Assembly: GCA_937890845.1 (NCBI GenBank)
Contig: CALADR010000349.1
Location: forward strand, 1-8,816
Source of the DNA: an uncultured Bacteroidales bacterium
GTDB taxonomy: Bacteria; Bacteroidota; Bacteroidia; Bacteroidales; UBA932
Length of the DNA: 8,816 nucleotides
Reading direction: 5' to 3'
The notes below the pieces were generated by a model. That model ran no database searches and was not told where the DNA came from. It saw nothing but the letters and a program-made list of their open reading frames with translations. Positions 1 through 6,542 of the stretch are shown one piece after another. Every line of letters starts with the position of its first letter. Positions within the stretch are counted from its first letter, which is position 1. Position numbers and translations under genes: made by a program.

Positions 1-433
1 CGCTGAATGCATTTGAAATATTCCACATTACATCTGCGTGTACAAAGGCGGAACCGAACTGGTTTTTGAACAGGCCGTCTTTCATCTTCTTTGTGTAAGG
101 CAATTCGGTTGTTGACCATGAATGAGCATTGATACCGGAATATCCGAGACGAACACCGACACTAGGAGTAACCCATTTACCTATATTGAAGTCGAAGGAC
201 GGTGCTATTCTTCCCCCAAATGAACCTGGGTCATTGAAGCTGTTCTCGTATACGTTTACACCACCGGCAACTCCAATCCATACATTGTCAAAAAGGCGGT
301 TTGTTTCATAAGGCCCTCTTACATTCTTGCCGTTGGAGTCCCTGTTGTTGTTTTCTTGAGCTGATACAATAGTTGCAGCTGTAAGCAAAGCTATTGCTAC
401 AGTTGTCCTGTAGATGTTTTTAAGTGATTCCAT
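1..433 (-). CDS. Outer-membrane beta-barrel protein, OmpA-like N-terminal part (partial, 3' end off the window)
   Basis: This is an exported protein predicted to sit in the outer membrane. Reading the minus strand from the ATG at 433-431 gives 144 uninterrupted codons to the left edge. The first 25 residues form a signal peptide: Lys/Arg near the start, a hydrophobic stretch (VAIALLTAATIV), then VSA before Gln26. The mature part begins with an Asn/Arg-rich segment and continues as alternating glycine/aromatic strands (LFDNVWIGVAGGVNVY, IGKWVTPSVGVRLGYSG), the pattern of Bacteroidales barrels annotated as OmpA-family or porin-family proteins. The C-terminal half, where an OmpA peptidoglycan-binding domain would lie, is outside the window, so OmpA-family membership is inferred from the N-terminal pattern. 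It is transcribed away from mntP from a promoter near 509-516. The start is supported by the signal peptide. Confidence 0.8.
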   Translation of the reverse strand, partial: MESLKNIYRTTVAIALLTAATIVSAQENNNRDSNGKNVRGPYETNRLFDNVWIGVAGGVNVYENSFNDPGSFGGRIAPSFDFNIGKWVTPSVGVRLGYSGINAHSWSTTELPYTKKMKDGLFKNQFGSAFVHADVMWNISNAFS

Positions 434-471
434 TCTAGTTTTGTTGTTTTTACTAAGTAGTACTTCTATTG

Positions 472-494
472 AAGTCAATTCTTGCACTTGACTT
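472..494 (-). repeat. Inverted repeat in the outer-membrane gene leader
   Basis: AAGTCAA (472-478) and TTGACTT (488-494) form a perfect 7-bp inverted repeat with a 9-base spacer. It lies downstream of the -7 element, inside the predicted leader RNA and about 38 bases before the start codon. A second, smaller hairpin (ACTTC 462-466 with GAAGT 471-475, 4-base loop) shares bases with it, so the two are alternatives. There is no U-tract, so it is not a terminator. It could be a stabilising leader hairpin or a protein-binding dyad; the sequence does not decide. Confidence 0.4.
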
Positions 495-508
495 TATTCA
501 CACAGCCG

Positions 509-516
509 CAAAGATA
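509..516 (-). promoter_or_regulatory. Candidate promoter -7 element for the outer-membrane protein gene
   Basis: The minus strand reads TATCTTTG, a perfect match to the Bacteroidota -7 consensus TAnnTTTG. No clear TTTG sits 19-22 bases upstream, so the -33 box is weak or absent. Transcription would start a few bases downstream, giving a leader of roughly 70 nt before the ATG at 433. Confidence 0.6.
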
Positions 517-592
517 CATATTAATTCGGTTGTGGAAGCAGTTTTAGATAAAATTTTGAATTAAATTTTCAATATATGCGCCATTAAAGAAC

Positions 593-600
593 TATCTTTG
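593..600 (+). promoter_or_regulatory. Candidate promoter -7 element for mntP
   Basis: TATCTTTG matches TAnnTTTG exactly. The best upstream box is TTTC at 567-570 with a 22-base spacer, which is poor. If used, it gives a leader of roughly 105-110 nt before the mntP ATG. Confidence 0.55.
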
Positions 601-648
601 CATTCAGGTATCATATTCTTGTAATTATTATTACTATATGGTCTGAGA

Positions 649-682
649 GCCGTTTTTGTGCCATTGTTTTGGCAGGGTCGGC
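649..682 (+). promoter_or_regulatory. Possible structured leader of mntP (nested hairpin)
   Basis: An inner stem, TGCCA (659-663) with TGGCA (670-674) and a 6-base loop, is enclosed by GCCG (649-652) pairing with CGGC (679-682). It lies in the predicted leader 33 bases before the start codon. MntP genes in many bacteria are controlled by the yybP-ykoY manganese riboswitch, but I do not see that aptamer's conserved sequence blocks here. Whether this fold is real or regulatory is inference from pairing alone. Confidence 0.25.
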
Positions 683-714
683 CGTGATGAAATTTTTGAA
701 ATCTTAATAGGAAT

Positions 715-1272
715 ATGCAGGTTTTTGAAATAATTCTTCTGTCCTTGTCATTGAGTGTGGACTCTCTTTTGGTGTCTATGGGAGGCAGTGTCTCATTGGG
801 GCGCAAGAGATTTTCCAGAGTATTGTATATTACTCTTTTTTTTGCAGTCGTCCAGGCAGGACTTCTGGGATTTGGCTGGATTGCAGGATATGCGGTTGCA
901 CACCTTATATATAAGATTGCAAATGTTACAGGTTTTCTTATACTTGCTTATCTGGGAGGGGCTGCTGTCTGGTCTGCGTTGCGGGGAAAGGAGGAGGGAC
1001 ATGGTTTGAACTTAAATGGAGTATGGCCTCTTGTGGTTGCTTCCGTCGCTACCAGCATTGATGCATTTGCAGTAGGAGCATCATTGGCAATGTCAGACGA
1101 AATGCCATCCGGTGATATTTTTATGCTTTGTGCAAGTGTCGGTGCTGTAACAATGATTGCATCATTCTGCGGGATACGTTTCGGTTCCATGATCGGACAG
1201 AAGTTCGGTTGCCAGGCGAAGCTGGCCGGAGGTGCAGTGCTTATACTGATAGGAGTAAAATTGCTTTTTTAA
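715..1272 (+). CDS. mntP: Manganese efflux pump MntP
   Basis: A small inner-membrane exporter that removes excess Mn2+ from the cytoplasm. The 185-residue length is typical of the MntP/YebN family. The sequence is strongly hydrophobic with about six membrane segments in two similar halves. Each half carries the family's acidic signature: LSLSVDSLLVSMGG with Asp16 in the first membrane helix, and ATSIDAFAVGASLA with Asp116 in the fourth. Both aspartates are known from the family to be needed for export. A hydrophilic loop (about residues 90-101, GKEEGHGLNL) separates the halves. The C-terminus ends with the usual GGAVLILIGVKLLF helix. The ATG at 715 has only a weak AGGA two bases upstream, but it starts the protein at the expected place. 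corA follows 72 bp later in the same direction with no visible terminator between them. Confidence 0.93.
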   Translation: MQVFEIILLSLSLSVDSLLVSMGGSVSLGRKRFSRVLYITLFFAVVQAGLLGFGWIAGYAVAHLIYKIANVTGFLILAYLGGAAVWSALRGKEEGHGLNLNGVWPLVVASVATSIDAFAVGASLAMSDEMPSGDIFMLCASVGAVTMIASFCGIRFGSMIGQKFGCQAKLAGGAVLILIGVKLLF

Positions 1273-1291
1273 GTAAAAAACCATAAATTTG
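1261..1291 (+). promoter_or_regulatory. Candidate promoter for corA
   Basis: TTG at 1261-1263 and TAAATTTG at 1284-1291 are separated by 20 bases and match the Bacteroidota -33/-7 arrangement. The -33 box lies inside the last codons of mntP. Predicted leader length is about 45-50 nt. The leader includes a GC-rich partial palindrome around 1317-1326 that has no U-tract. Confidence 0.6.
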
Positions 1292-1344
1292 CAGACTTTG
1301 TTTAATCTTTCCGACACCGGGCCGGGAAAAAACCGATAGAAGGT

Positions 1345-2292
1345 ATGATAGAAATATTCTACAAGTCAGACGGTCCGATGATGGTTTCCCAGTCGGAAAC
1401 GGTTTTGCCTCAGTTGAATAAGGATAGTGTAGTATGGATTGACCTCTTTAATATAACAGGAGAGGAGAAAAGGGCCACGGAGGCTTTTTTGGGGACTACG
1501 ATACAGAGTAGGGCGCAAGCTGAAGAGATTGAGAGTTCTTCGCGTTTCTCTGAGACGGAAGATGCTCTGTTTGCAAATACAAACTTTCTTATCCCCGGAC
1601 CGGAAGAGTATTCTATGGTCCCTGTTTCGTTCATTATTACAGGCAATATACTTACAACAATGAGGGAAAGTCCCCTCAGAAGTTTTACCGATCTTCAGAG
1701 GAGGGTTCTGGCGTTTCCGAAACTGTATGGGACCGGATATATGGTTTTCGTAAGTATCCTGGAGCAGAGAATTGATCTGGATGCAGATATGATCGAGTTG
1801 ATGTCCAAGGAAATAGAGCAGTATAACAGGAAGGTGAGCCTGGGCGAAGATATAAATGAGGAGTTTCTTTTGGATATAAACCAGTTGCAGGAAAACACAA
1901 TGCTGGTCCGTGAGAACATAGTGGATAAGCAGAGAGTGATTTCAAGCATACTGAAGAGTACCAGATATCCGAAGAGTCTTCAGTCAAAGCTTAATGTAAT
2001 GCTGAAAGACATTTCGTCCCTTATCAATCATACGAACTTCAGTTTTGAGAGACTGGAATATTTGCAGAATACTGTCATCGGTCTTATCAATCTTGACCAG
2101 AATAAGATAATGAAGGTGTTTACGCTAGTATCGCTATTGCTTATGCCGCCTACCTTGATAACAGGATTTTTCGGAATGAATGTAAAATTGCCTATTACCG
2201 GCACTTGGTGGGATTTTGTCATAGTGCTTGCGGTAATGGTACTTTCACTTCTTGCTTTCGTGATTGTCTTCAAGAAACGTAAAATGTTGTAA
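1345..2292 (+). CDS. corA: CorA-family magnesium/divalent cation transporter
   Basis: An inner-membrane, normally pentameric channel that brings in Mg2+ (some relatives carry Co2+, Ni2+ or Zn2+). Its 315 residues are normal for the family. The first 255 or so form the cytoplasmic domain, ending in the long acidic/polar helices expected of the CorA stalk (about 140-255). The first membrane helix (about 258-276, including LVSLLLMPPTLITGFFG) ends in the diagnostic GMN motif at residues 277-279, the selectivity-filter signature. A short loop (VKLPITGTWWD) leads to the second helix (about 289-308), and the protein ends in a basic cytoplasmic tail KKRKML, as in CorA. A purine-rich GAAGG sits next to the ATG. 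The preceding gene is a Mn2+ exporter, so the pair forms a divalent-metal cluster. Substrate preference cannot be read from the sequence. Confidence 0.93.
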   Translation: MIEIFYKSDGPMMVSQSETVLPQLNKDSVVWIDLFNITGEEKRATEAFLGTTIQSRAQAEEIESSSRFSETEDALFANTNFLIPGPEEYSMVPVSFIITGNILTTMRESPLRSFTDLQRRVLAFPKLYGTGYMVFVSILEQRIDLDADMIELMSKEIEQYNRKVSLGEDINEEFLLDINQLQENTMLVRENIVDKQRVISSILKSTRYPKSLQSKLNVMLKDISSLINHTNFSFERLEYLQNTVIGLINLDQNKIMKVFTLVSLLLMPPTLITGFFGMNVKLPITGTWWDFVIVLAVMVLSLLAFVIVFKKRKML

Positions 2293-2296
2293 GAAG

Positions 2297-2327
2297 TTTG
2301 ATTAATTGAAAATTGTTCTTATATTTG
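2297..2327 (+). promoter_or_regulatory. Strong candidate promoter for rpsA (-33 TTTG, -7 TATATTTG)
   Basis: TTTG (2297-2300) and TATATTTG (2320-2327) have 19-base spacing. Both boxes match the Bacteroidota consensus exactly, making this the best promoter in the window, as expected for an abundant ribosomal protein. Transcription should start around 2331-2335, giving a leader of about 85 nt. The -7 box directly abuts the left arm of a terminator hairpin. Confidence 0.75.
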
Positions 2328-2356
2328 CGCGCCTTTTTGCCGGGGCGCGTTTTTTT
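2328..2356 (+). terminator. Intrinsic terminator after corA
   Basis: CGCGCC (2328-2333) pairs perfectly with GGCGCG (2344-2349) across a 10-base loop, followed at once by seven T residues (2350-2356). This is a canonical intrinsic terminator 35 bp after the corA stop codon. Its left arm begins at the last base of the rpsA promoter, so only RNA coming from upstream contains the whole stem. Confidence 0.75.
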
Positions 2357-2367
2357 ATTTGCCCCGG
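2340..2367 (+). promoter_or_regulatory. Alternative hairpin in the rpsA leader, exclusive with the terminator
   Basis: CCGGGGC (2340-2346) pairs perfectly with GCCCCGG (2361-2367), enclosing a 14-base loop that contains the T-rich run. It uses bases 2344-2346, which the terminator stem also needs, so the two folds cannot coexist. RNA starting at the rpsA promoter would contain this hairpin complete, 50 bases before the start codon. A GC-clamped U-rich loop would suit S1 protein binding, but that role is inference. Confidence 0.5.
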
Positions 2368-2417
2368 AAGGCTCAAGAAATAATGTTTAACCCACTAATT
2401 TGTTTTTAATTAATTTT

Positions 2418-4271
2418 ATGGAAGAAAACAAAACAGTAGCTGCGGAGGAAACTCCAAAGGCAGAAGTTGCAGTTGATGCAGCTGCCGAGCAGACCAAGAA
2501 AGTTGCCTTGAACGCATCTGTGGCACCGGAGGATTTCGACTGGGATGCATTCGAAGGAGATGTCGCTTACGGCGATGACAAGAAGAACATTGAAGCAATG
2601 TATGACAACACTCTTTCAAAAGTTGTTGAAGGTGAAGTTGTAGAAGGTGTTGTTTCTGGTATCAGCAAGAGGGAAGTGATTGTAAACATCGGTTACAAGA
2701 GCGAAGGTGTCATCATGGCTCCAGAGTTCCGTTACAATCCTGAACTTAAAGTTGGCGACAAGGTAGAAGTATTCGTTGAGAGCACTGAGGATAAGAAAGG
2801 ACAGCTCGTTCTTTCACATAAGAAGGCTCGTGCACTTCGTTCTTGGGATATGGTTAACGAGGCATTCAACAATAATGAAATTGTCAAAGGTTATGTCAAG
2901 ACCCGTACTAAGGGTGGTATGATTGTAGATATCTTCGGAATCGAGGCGTTCTTGCCAGGTTCACAGATTGATATCAAACCTATCCGTGATTACGATCAGT
3001 TTGTTGACACAACTATGGACTTCAAGATTGTCAAGATTAACCAGGAGTTCCGCAACGTTGTTGTATCACATAAAGCTCTTATCGAGGCTGAACTTGAGCA
3101 GCAGAAGAGCGAGATTATCGGCAAACTTGAGAAAGGCCAGGTTCTTGAGGGTACAGTCAAGAACATTACAAGCTATGGTGTATTCGTTGACCTAGGTGGT
3201 GTTGACGGACTTATCCATATCACAGACCTCTCTTGGGGTAGAATCAACCATCCTGAAGAGGTTGTTGAGCTTGACCAGAAGATCAGAGTCGTTATCCTTG
3301 ACTTTGATGAGGCTAAGAAGAGAATCGCTCTTGGTCTTAAGCAGCTTACAGTTCATCCTTGGGATGCTCTTGATCCGAACCTTAAGGTTGGTGACAAGGT
3401 TAAAGGTAAAGTTGTTCTCATCGCTGACTACGGTGCATTCGTTGAGATTGAGCCTGGTGTAGAAGGTCTTATCCATGTATCAGAAATGTCATGGTCTCCA
3501 AGACTCCGCATTGCTCAGGACTTCTTGAAGGTGGGTGATGAGGTAGAGGCTCAGATCCTTACTCTTGACAGAGAGGAGAAGAAGATGTCTCTCGGTCTCA
3601 AGCAGCTTATCCCTAATCCATGGGAGAACATCCGCGAGAAATATCCTGTAGGTTCTAAGCATACTGCAGTTGTACGCAACGTAACCAACTTCGGAGTATT
3701 TGCAGAACTTGAGGAAGGTATTGAGGGTCTCGTTCACATCAGCGACATTTCTTGGACTAAGATCAAACATCCTTCAGAGTTTGTTCAGCCAGGAGACAGC
3801 ATCGATGTTATGATTCTTGATTTCGATGAGGAAAACCATAAGCTCAGCCTTGGTCACAAGCAGCTTCTTCCTAATCCTTGGGATGAGGTGGAGAATACTT
3901 ATGCTGTAGGTACAGTTCATGAGGGTACTATTGCAAATGTATCTGACAAGGGCGCAACTGTAACTCTTGGAGCAGACGTAGAGGCTTTCTGCCATACTAA
4001 AGAGCTTGTGAAAGAGGACGGTACAATGCCTGTAGCAGGAGAGGTTCTTCCATTCAAGGTTACTGAACTTAAACGCAGTACCAAGAAGATCGGTCTTTCA
4101 CATGTCAAGACTTATGCTGCTGAAGAGAACAAGTCTTCAGAGAGACCAGCAAGCGAGGCTGACAACACTAAGAAAGCCATCAAGAAGATCAGCTCAAATC
4201 TTGAGAAGACTACACTCGGAGATATCTCAGAGCTTGCAGCCCTCAAGAGCAAACTTGAGAAAGGCGAGTAA
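2418..4271 (+). CDS. rpsA: 30S ribosomal protein S1
   Basis: S1 binds mRNA on the small ribosomal subunit and helps initiation on messages lacking a strong Shine-Dalgarno sequence, which is the rule in this phylum. The 617-residue protein has six S1 (OB-fold) modules at about 72-137, 154-219, 239-308, 324-396, 411-482 and 497-563. Modules 3-5 are the most alike (for example TSYGVFVDLGGVDGLIHITD), and module 6 is degenerate, as is usual. The tail keeps the conserved EKTTLGDISELAALK. An acidic, alanine-rich N-terminal extension of about 35 residues precedes the conserved PEDFDWDAFE and is longer than I expect for Bacteroidales S1. I chose the ATG at 2418; an in-frame TTG at 2400 would add a hydrophobic MFLINF that S1 proteins lack. 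The upstream sequence is A/T-rich with no Shine-Dalgarno. rnz follows after 12 bp. Confidence 0.97.
   Translation: MEENKTVAAEETPKAEVAVDAAAEQTKKVALNASVAPEDFDWDAFEGDVAYGDDKKNIEAMYDNTLSKVVEGEVVEGVVSGISKREVIVNIGYKSEGVIMAPEFRYNPELKVGDKVEVFVESTEDKKGQLVLSHKKARALRSWDMVNEAFNNNEIVKGYVKTRTKGGMIVDIFGIEAFLPGSQIDIKPIRDYDQFVDTTMDFKIVKINQEFRNVVVSHKALIEAELEQQKSEIIGKLEKGQVLEGTVKNITSYGVFVDLGGVDGLIHITDLSWGRINHPEEVVELDQKIRVVILDFDEAKKRIALGLKQLTVHPWDALDPNLKVGDKVKGKVVLIADYGAFVEIEPGVEGLIHVSEMSWSPRLRIAQDFLKVGDEVEAQILTLDREEKKMSLGLKQLIPNPWENIREKYPVGSKHTAVVRNVTNFGVFAELEEGIEGLVHISDISWTKIKHPSEFVQPGDSIDVMILDFDEENHKLSLGHKQLLPNPWDEVENTYAVGTVHEGTIANVSDKGATVTLGADVEAFCHTKELVKEDGTMPVAGEVLPFKVTELKRSTKKIGLSHVKTYAAEENKSSERPASEADNTKKAIKKISSNLEKTTLGDISELAALKSKLEKGE
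3330..3866 (+). repeat. Three diverged direct repeats from tandem S1 modules
   Basis: Near-identical 18-base copies lie at 3330-3347, 3591-3608 and 3849-3866 (core AAGCAGCTT), spaced 261 and 258 bp apart. They encode the LGLKQL/LGHKQL segment ending modules 3, 4 and 5. They reflect internal module duplication kept similar by strong codon bias, and are not a mobile or regulatory repeat. Confidence 0.7.
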
Positions 4272-4283
4272 TTCTTCTTTCAG

Positions 4284-5231
4284 ATGGATTTCAAACTGAA
4301 GATTCTGGGTACGGCTTCGGCCATGCCCGTTTCAGGACGATATTCCAGCGCTCACGTACTTGACGTACGTGGGCGCTTGTTTTTGATTGACTGTGGAGAA
4401 GGATGCCAGGTACAGTTAAGGAAAATGCATGTGTCGTTCCTTAAAATAGATTGTATATGCATATCACATATACACGGAGACCATGTTTTCGGGCTTTTCG
4501 GACTACTCAGTTCAATGTCTTTGATGGGAAGGACAGCACCGCTTCATATATATTCCGGACAATCTTTTGCACTCGTCCTGGAATATTTCAACAAATGTTT
4601 CGGTCAGGGTCTTTCATATGAGATAGTGCATCACGAGATTGCTTGCAGCGCGCCGGAATTGATAATGGAAACGAAGTCTGTAGAGTTGTACGCTTTTCCG
4701 CTGCGCCACAGGATGGAGACATATGGATTTCTTTTTCGTGAAAAAGAGCCAGGGCTTAATGTCAGAAAAGATATTATAGCGGAATATGGACTTTCTTTGT
4801 CAGAAATAGCGTCTTTAAAGAGGGGAGTGGATGTTGTCAGGCATAGTGAAACTGACGGGAAGAAAGAGGTAATAGCAGTTGATAAGGCGACATACAAGCC
4901 ATATATACCGAGAAGTTATGCGTACTGCAGCGATACTGTAGGATTTCCTGAATTGTCTTCATGGGTAAAGGGTGTAGATTTGCTGTACCATGAGGCCACT
5001 TATCCTGCATTAATGGCAGATGTGGCTGCCAGAACATTTCATTCTACTACTCTTGATGCGGCAAATTGTGCTTTGGAGGCAAGCGCTGGCAGGCTTGTCA
5101 TAGGGCATTATTCTTCACGCTTTACCGATGTGTCACATTTCGGTGAAGAGGCAAGGAGTGTCTTTGCGGATACAATTCTTGCTAAAGAAGGTGATATAAT
5201 TGAAATTCCCTTAAAAAAGACACAGTTTTGA
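4284..5231 (+). CDS. rnz: Ribonuclease Z (tRNA 3' endonuclease)
   Basis: A zinc-dependent metallo-beta-lactamase-fold endonuclease that removes the 3' trailer from precursor tRNAs in the cytoplasm. At 315 residues it is the short bacterial form. Metal ligands are visible in order: the HIHGDH motif (His62, His64, Asp66, His67), His141 in LRHRMETYGF, Asp217 in YCSDTVGF, and His274 in IGHYSSRF. His236 in LYHEATY and the HST segment (253-255) also match the family. The N-terminal LGTASAMPVSGRYSSA fits the usual opening strand. The ATG lies 12 bp after the rpsA stop with no terminator or clear promoter between, so the two genes are probably co-transcribed. All key residues are present, so the enzyme should be active. 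Confidence 0.95.
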   Translation: MDFKLKILGTASAMPVSGRYSSAHVLDVRGRLFLIDCGEGCQVQLRKMHVSFLKIDCICISHIHGDHVFGLFGLLSSMSLMGRTAPLHIYSGQSFALVLEYFNKCFGQGLSYEIVHHEIACSAPELIMETKSVELYAFPLRHRMETYGFLFREKEPGLNVRKDIIAEYGLSLSEIASLKRGVDVVRHSETDGKKEVIAVDKATYKPYIPRSYAYCSDTVGFPELSSWVKGVDLLYHEATYPALMADVAARTFHSTTLDAANCALEASAGRLVIGHYSSRFTDVSHFGEEARSVFADTILAKEGDIIEIPLKKTQF

Positions 5232-5260
5232 CTTTGCCTGTTTTCGCAATGTCAAAACAG
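5226..5260 (+). repeat. Overlapping inverted repeats after rnz
   Basis: Two alternative 7-bp stems share the segment at 5254-5257: TTTTGAC (5226-5232) with GTCAAAA (5251-5257), and CTGTTTT (5238-5244) with AAAACAG (5254-5260). Neither is followed by a T-run, so neither is a convincing terminator. They lie between the rnz stop codon and the next promoter and may simply mark the 3' end of the rpsA-rnz message. Confidence 0.25.
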
Positions 5261-5265
5261 ATGCT

Positions 5266-5273
5266 TACATTTG
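5266..5273 (+). promoter_or_regulatory. Candidate promoter -7 element for the glucosaminidase gene
   Basis: TACATTTG matches TAnnTTTG, with a weak TTTC at 5242-5245 as -33 box (20-base spacer). It gives a leader of about 80 nt to the ATG at 5360. A second exact match, TAAATTTG, lies at 5344-5351, only 8 bases before that ATG. If it were used, the message would be nearly leaderless. The first is the more ordinary choice. Confidence 0.5.
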
Positions 5274-5359
5274 TAAAATGTATGTCTGTAAGACAGGAGA
5301 CAGAAAGTCTTTCTTGACATCCGGACACATTGTTAATGCTTGATAAATTTGGATATCTG

Positions 5360-6508
5360 ATGAAAAGAAATTGCATAACGGTAATTATATTGTTGCTTTC
5401 GCTTTTTTTTGCAGCAAATGCCGCTCCCAAAAGAGGAGCTTTACAGGAAGCGTATATTGAGAAATATGCCCAGATAGCTATTGATGAAATGTTCCGTTCG
5501 GGGGTTCCTGCCAGTATAACCTTGGCGCAGGGAATGCTTGAATCTTCATACGGCCAGTCGGAGCTGGCAGTCAAGGGAAACAATCATTTCGGAATCAAGT
5601 GCCATGACTGGAAAGGCCCAAGGATGTTTTATGATGATGACAGAAGAGGGGAGTGTTTCAGAAAATATAAATCACCGGAACTTTCTTTTCAGGATCACTC
5701 TGATTTTTTAAGGTATCGCGACAGGTATAAATTTTTATTTGACCTTAAGACTACGGATTACAAAGGTTGGGCATACGGTCTTAAACGTGCCGGATATGCC
5801 ACTGATCCCAAGTATCCTCATAAACTAATAGACCTTATTGAAACCTATGACCTTACAAGGTTTGATCAGACAGATCTCAAGCAGATAAGGAAAGGCAGGA
5901 AGGAAAGGCGTATTTCACGTCGGGAAGCACGTCGGATTGCTGCCTCTGCAGCATCAGGAGTACTGTCTTCATCCGAAGTTCCCGTGAATGCAGATTCTCA
6001 GGCTGATTCAAAGGTTTCTGCTTCTGATGTTCTTGATAATGTGTCGGTAGCGCCAGGCAGCAAGGTCCCTGATTCACCAAATTCTCTGGAAGAGGCGCGA
6101 CCTCTTGACGGACGTCAGAGATCCGAATTCAAATTTTCATTGTCACGCCATCTGTATTCGCACAATGGAGTTGCGTTTATCTATTCCGTTGAAGGTGAAA
6201 CATACCAGTCAATAGCACGGCAGTATGATTTGTTCCTGAAAGAGATTCTTGCATTTAACGATGCGGAATCTTCAAATGACATATTGCTCCCTGGAACAGT
6301 AGTCTATATACAGCCGAAGAAAAAACAGGCTCCGTCTCATTTGGACAAATATATAGCAGAAGGAAACGAGTCTTTGAGAGATATATCACAGAGATTTGCC
6401 GTTAAGATGAAGTCACTGATGAAAATAAACGGTTTTGAAGAAGGGCATAAGCTAAAACCTGGAGATACTGTAAACCTGCGTAAAAGAAACTGGCTTTTGA
6501 ATGATTAG
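5360..6508 (+). CDS. Exported glucosaminidase (GH73-like) with two C-terminal LysM-like modules
   Basis: A secreted murein hydrolase predicted to cut the glycosidic bond after N-acetylglucosamine in peptidoglycan. From the ATG at 5360 it has 382 residues. A signal peptide covers about 1-21 (MKRNC, hydrophobic core, AANA). The glucosaminidase domain spans about 31-168, with the catalytic-type glutamate Glu61 in LAQGMLESSYGQS and the conserved GNNHFGIKC at 73-81. A very basic stretch (about 176-193) and a Ser/Ala/Asp-rich linker (about 195-250) follow. Two LysM-like modules lie at about 271-318 and 328-376, expected to hold the enzyme on peptidoglycan. In-frame TTG (5330) and ATG (5336) starts lie upstream, but the extra residues would sit before a normal signal peptide, so 5360 is preferred. 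mltG follows closely, which suggests co-expression for wall remodelling. Confidence 0.88.
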   Translation: MKRNCITVIILLLSLFFAANAAPKRGALQEAYIEKYAQIAIDEMFRSGVPASITLAQGMLESSYGQSELAVKGNNHFGIKCHDWKGPRMFYDDDRRGECFRKYKSPELSFQDHSDFLRYRDRYKFLFDLKTTDYKGWAYGLKRAGYATDPKYPHKLIDLIETYDLTRFDQTDLKQIRKGRKERRISRREARRIAASAASGVLSSSEVPVNADSQADSKVSASDVLDNVSVAPGSKVPDSPNSLEEARPLDGRQRSEFKFSLSRHLYSHNGVAFIYSVEGETYQSIARQYDLFLKEILAFNDAESSNDILLPGTVVYIQPKKKQAPSHLDKYIAEGNESLRDISQRFAVKMKSLMKINGFEEGHKLKPGDTVNLRKRNWLLND

Positions 6509-6542
6509 AGCATTTAATCATTATATAATAATAAGAGAGAAG

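Larger units (their letters stand above)
434..714. other. Divergent intergenic region between the outer-membrane protein gene and mntP
   Basis: This 281-bp AT-rich stretch has no credible gene. It carries one TAnnTTTG -7 element in each direction, about 75 bp apart, a leader inverted repeat on the outer-membrane gene side, and a possible nested hairpin in the roughly 110-nt mntP leader. These are listed separately. A short open frame on the minus strand crosses into mntP and shows no coding character. Confidence 0.6.

Noticed and set aside
129..311. Open frame on the plus strand inside the left-edge region
   Set aside because: It is the opposite strand of the outer-membrane protein gene, whose minus-strand reading has a signal peptide and barrel pattern; the plus reading resembles no family.
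600..714. yybP-ykoY manganese riboswitch in front of mntP
   Set aside because: The conserved sequence blocks of that aptamer are not visible by eye; only simple stems can be supported.
1308..1329. GC-rich stem (TTTCC/GGAAA around a CCGG palindrome) between mntP and corA as a terminator
   Set aside because: It is followed by A residues, not Ts, and lies downstream of the corA promoter. The stem is short and the loop long.
2396..2402. TAATTTG resembling a -7 element just before rpsA
   Set aside because: It has one base too few between TA and TTTG, and a perfect promoter lies upstream at 2297-2327.
2400..2417. TTG start giving rpsA six extra residues
   Set aside because: The extra residues are hydrophobic and unlike S1, and the ATG at 2418 is a normal start. 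The run is better read as an A/T-rich untranslated leader.
3192..3770. Long open frames antisense to and shifted within rpsA
   Set aside because: They arise from the biased codon use of rpsA and its repeated modules; none has a start context or family resemblance.
5182..5583. Minus-strand open frame across the rnz/glucosaminidase junction
   Set aside because: It overlaps two well-supported genes and their promoter region, and its translation shows no recognisable domain.
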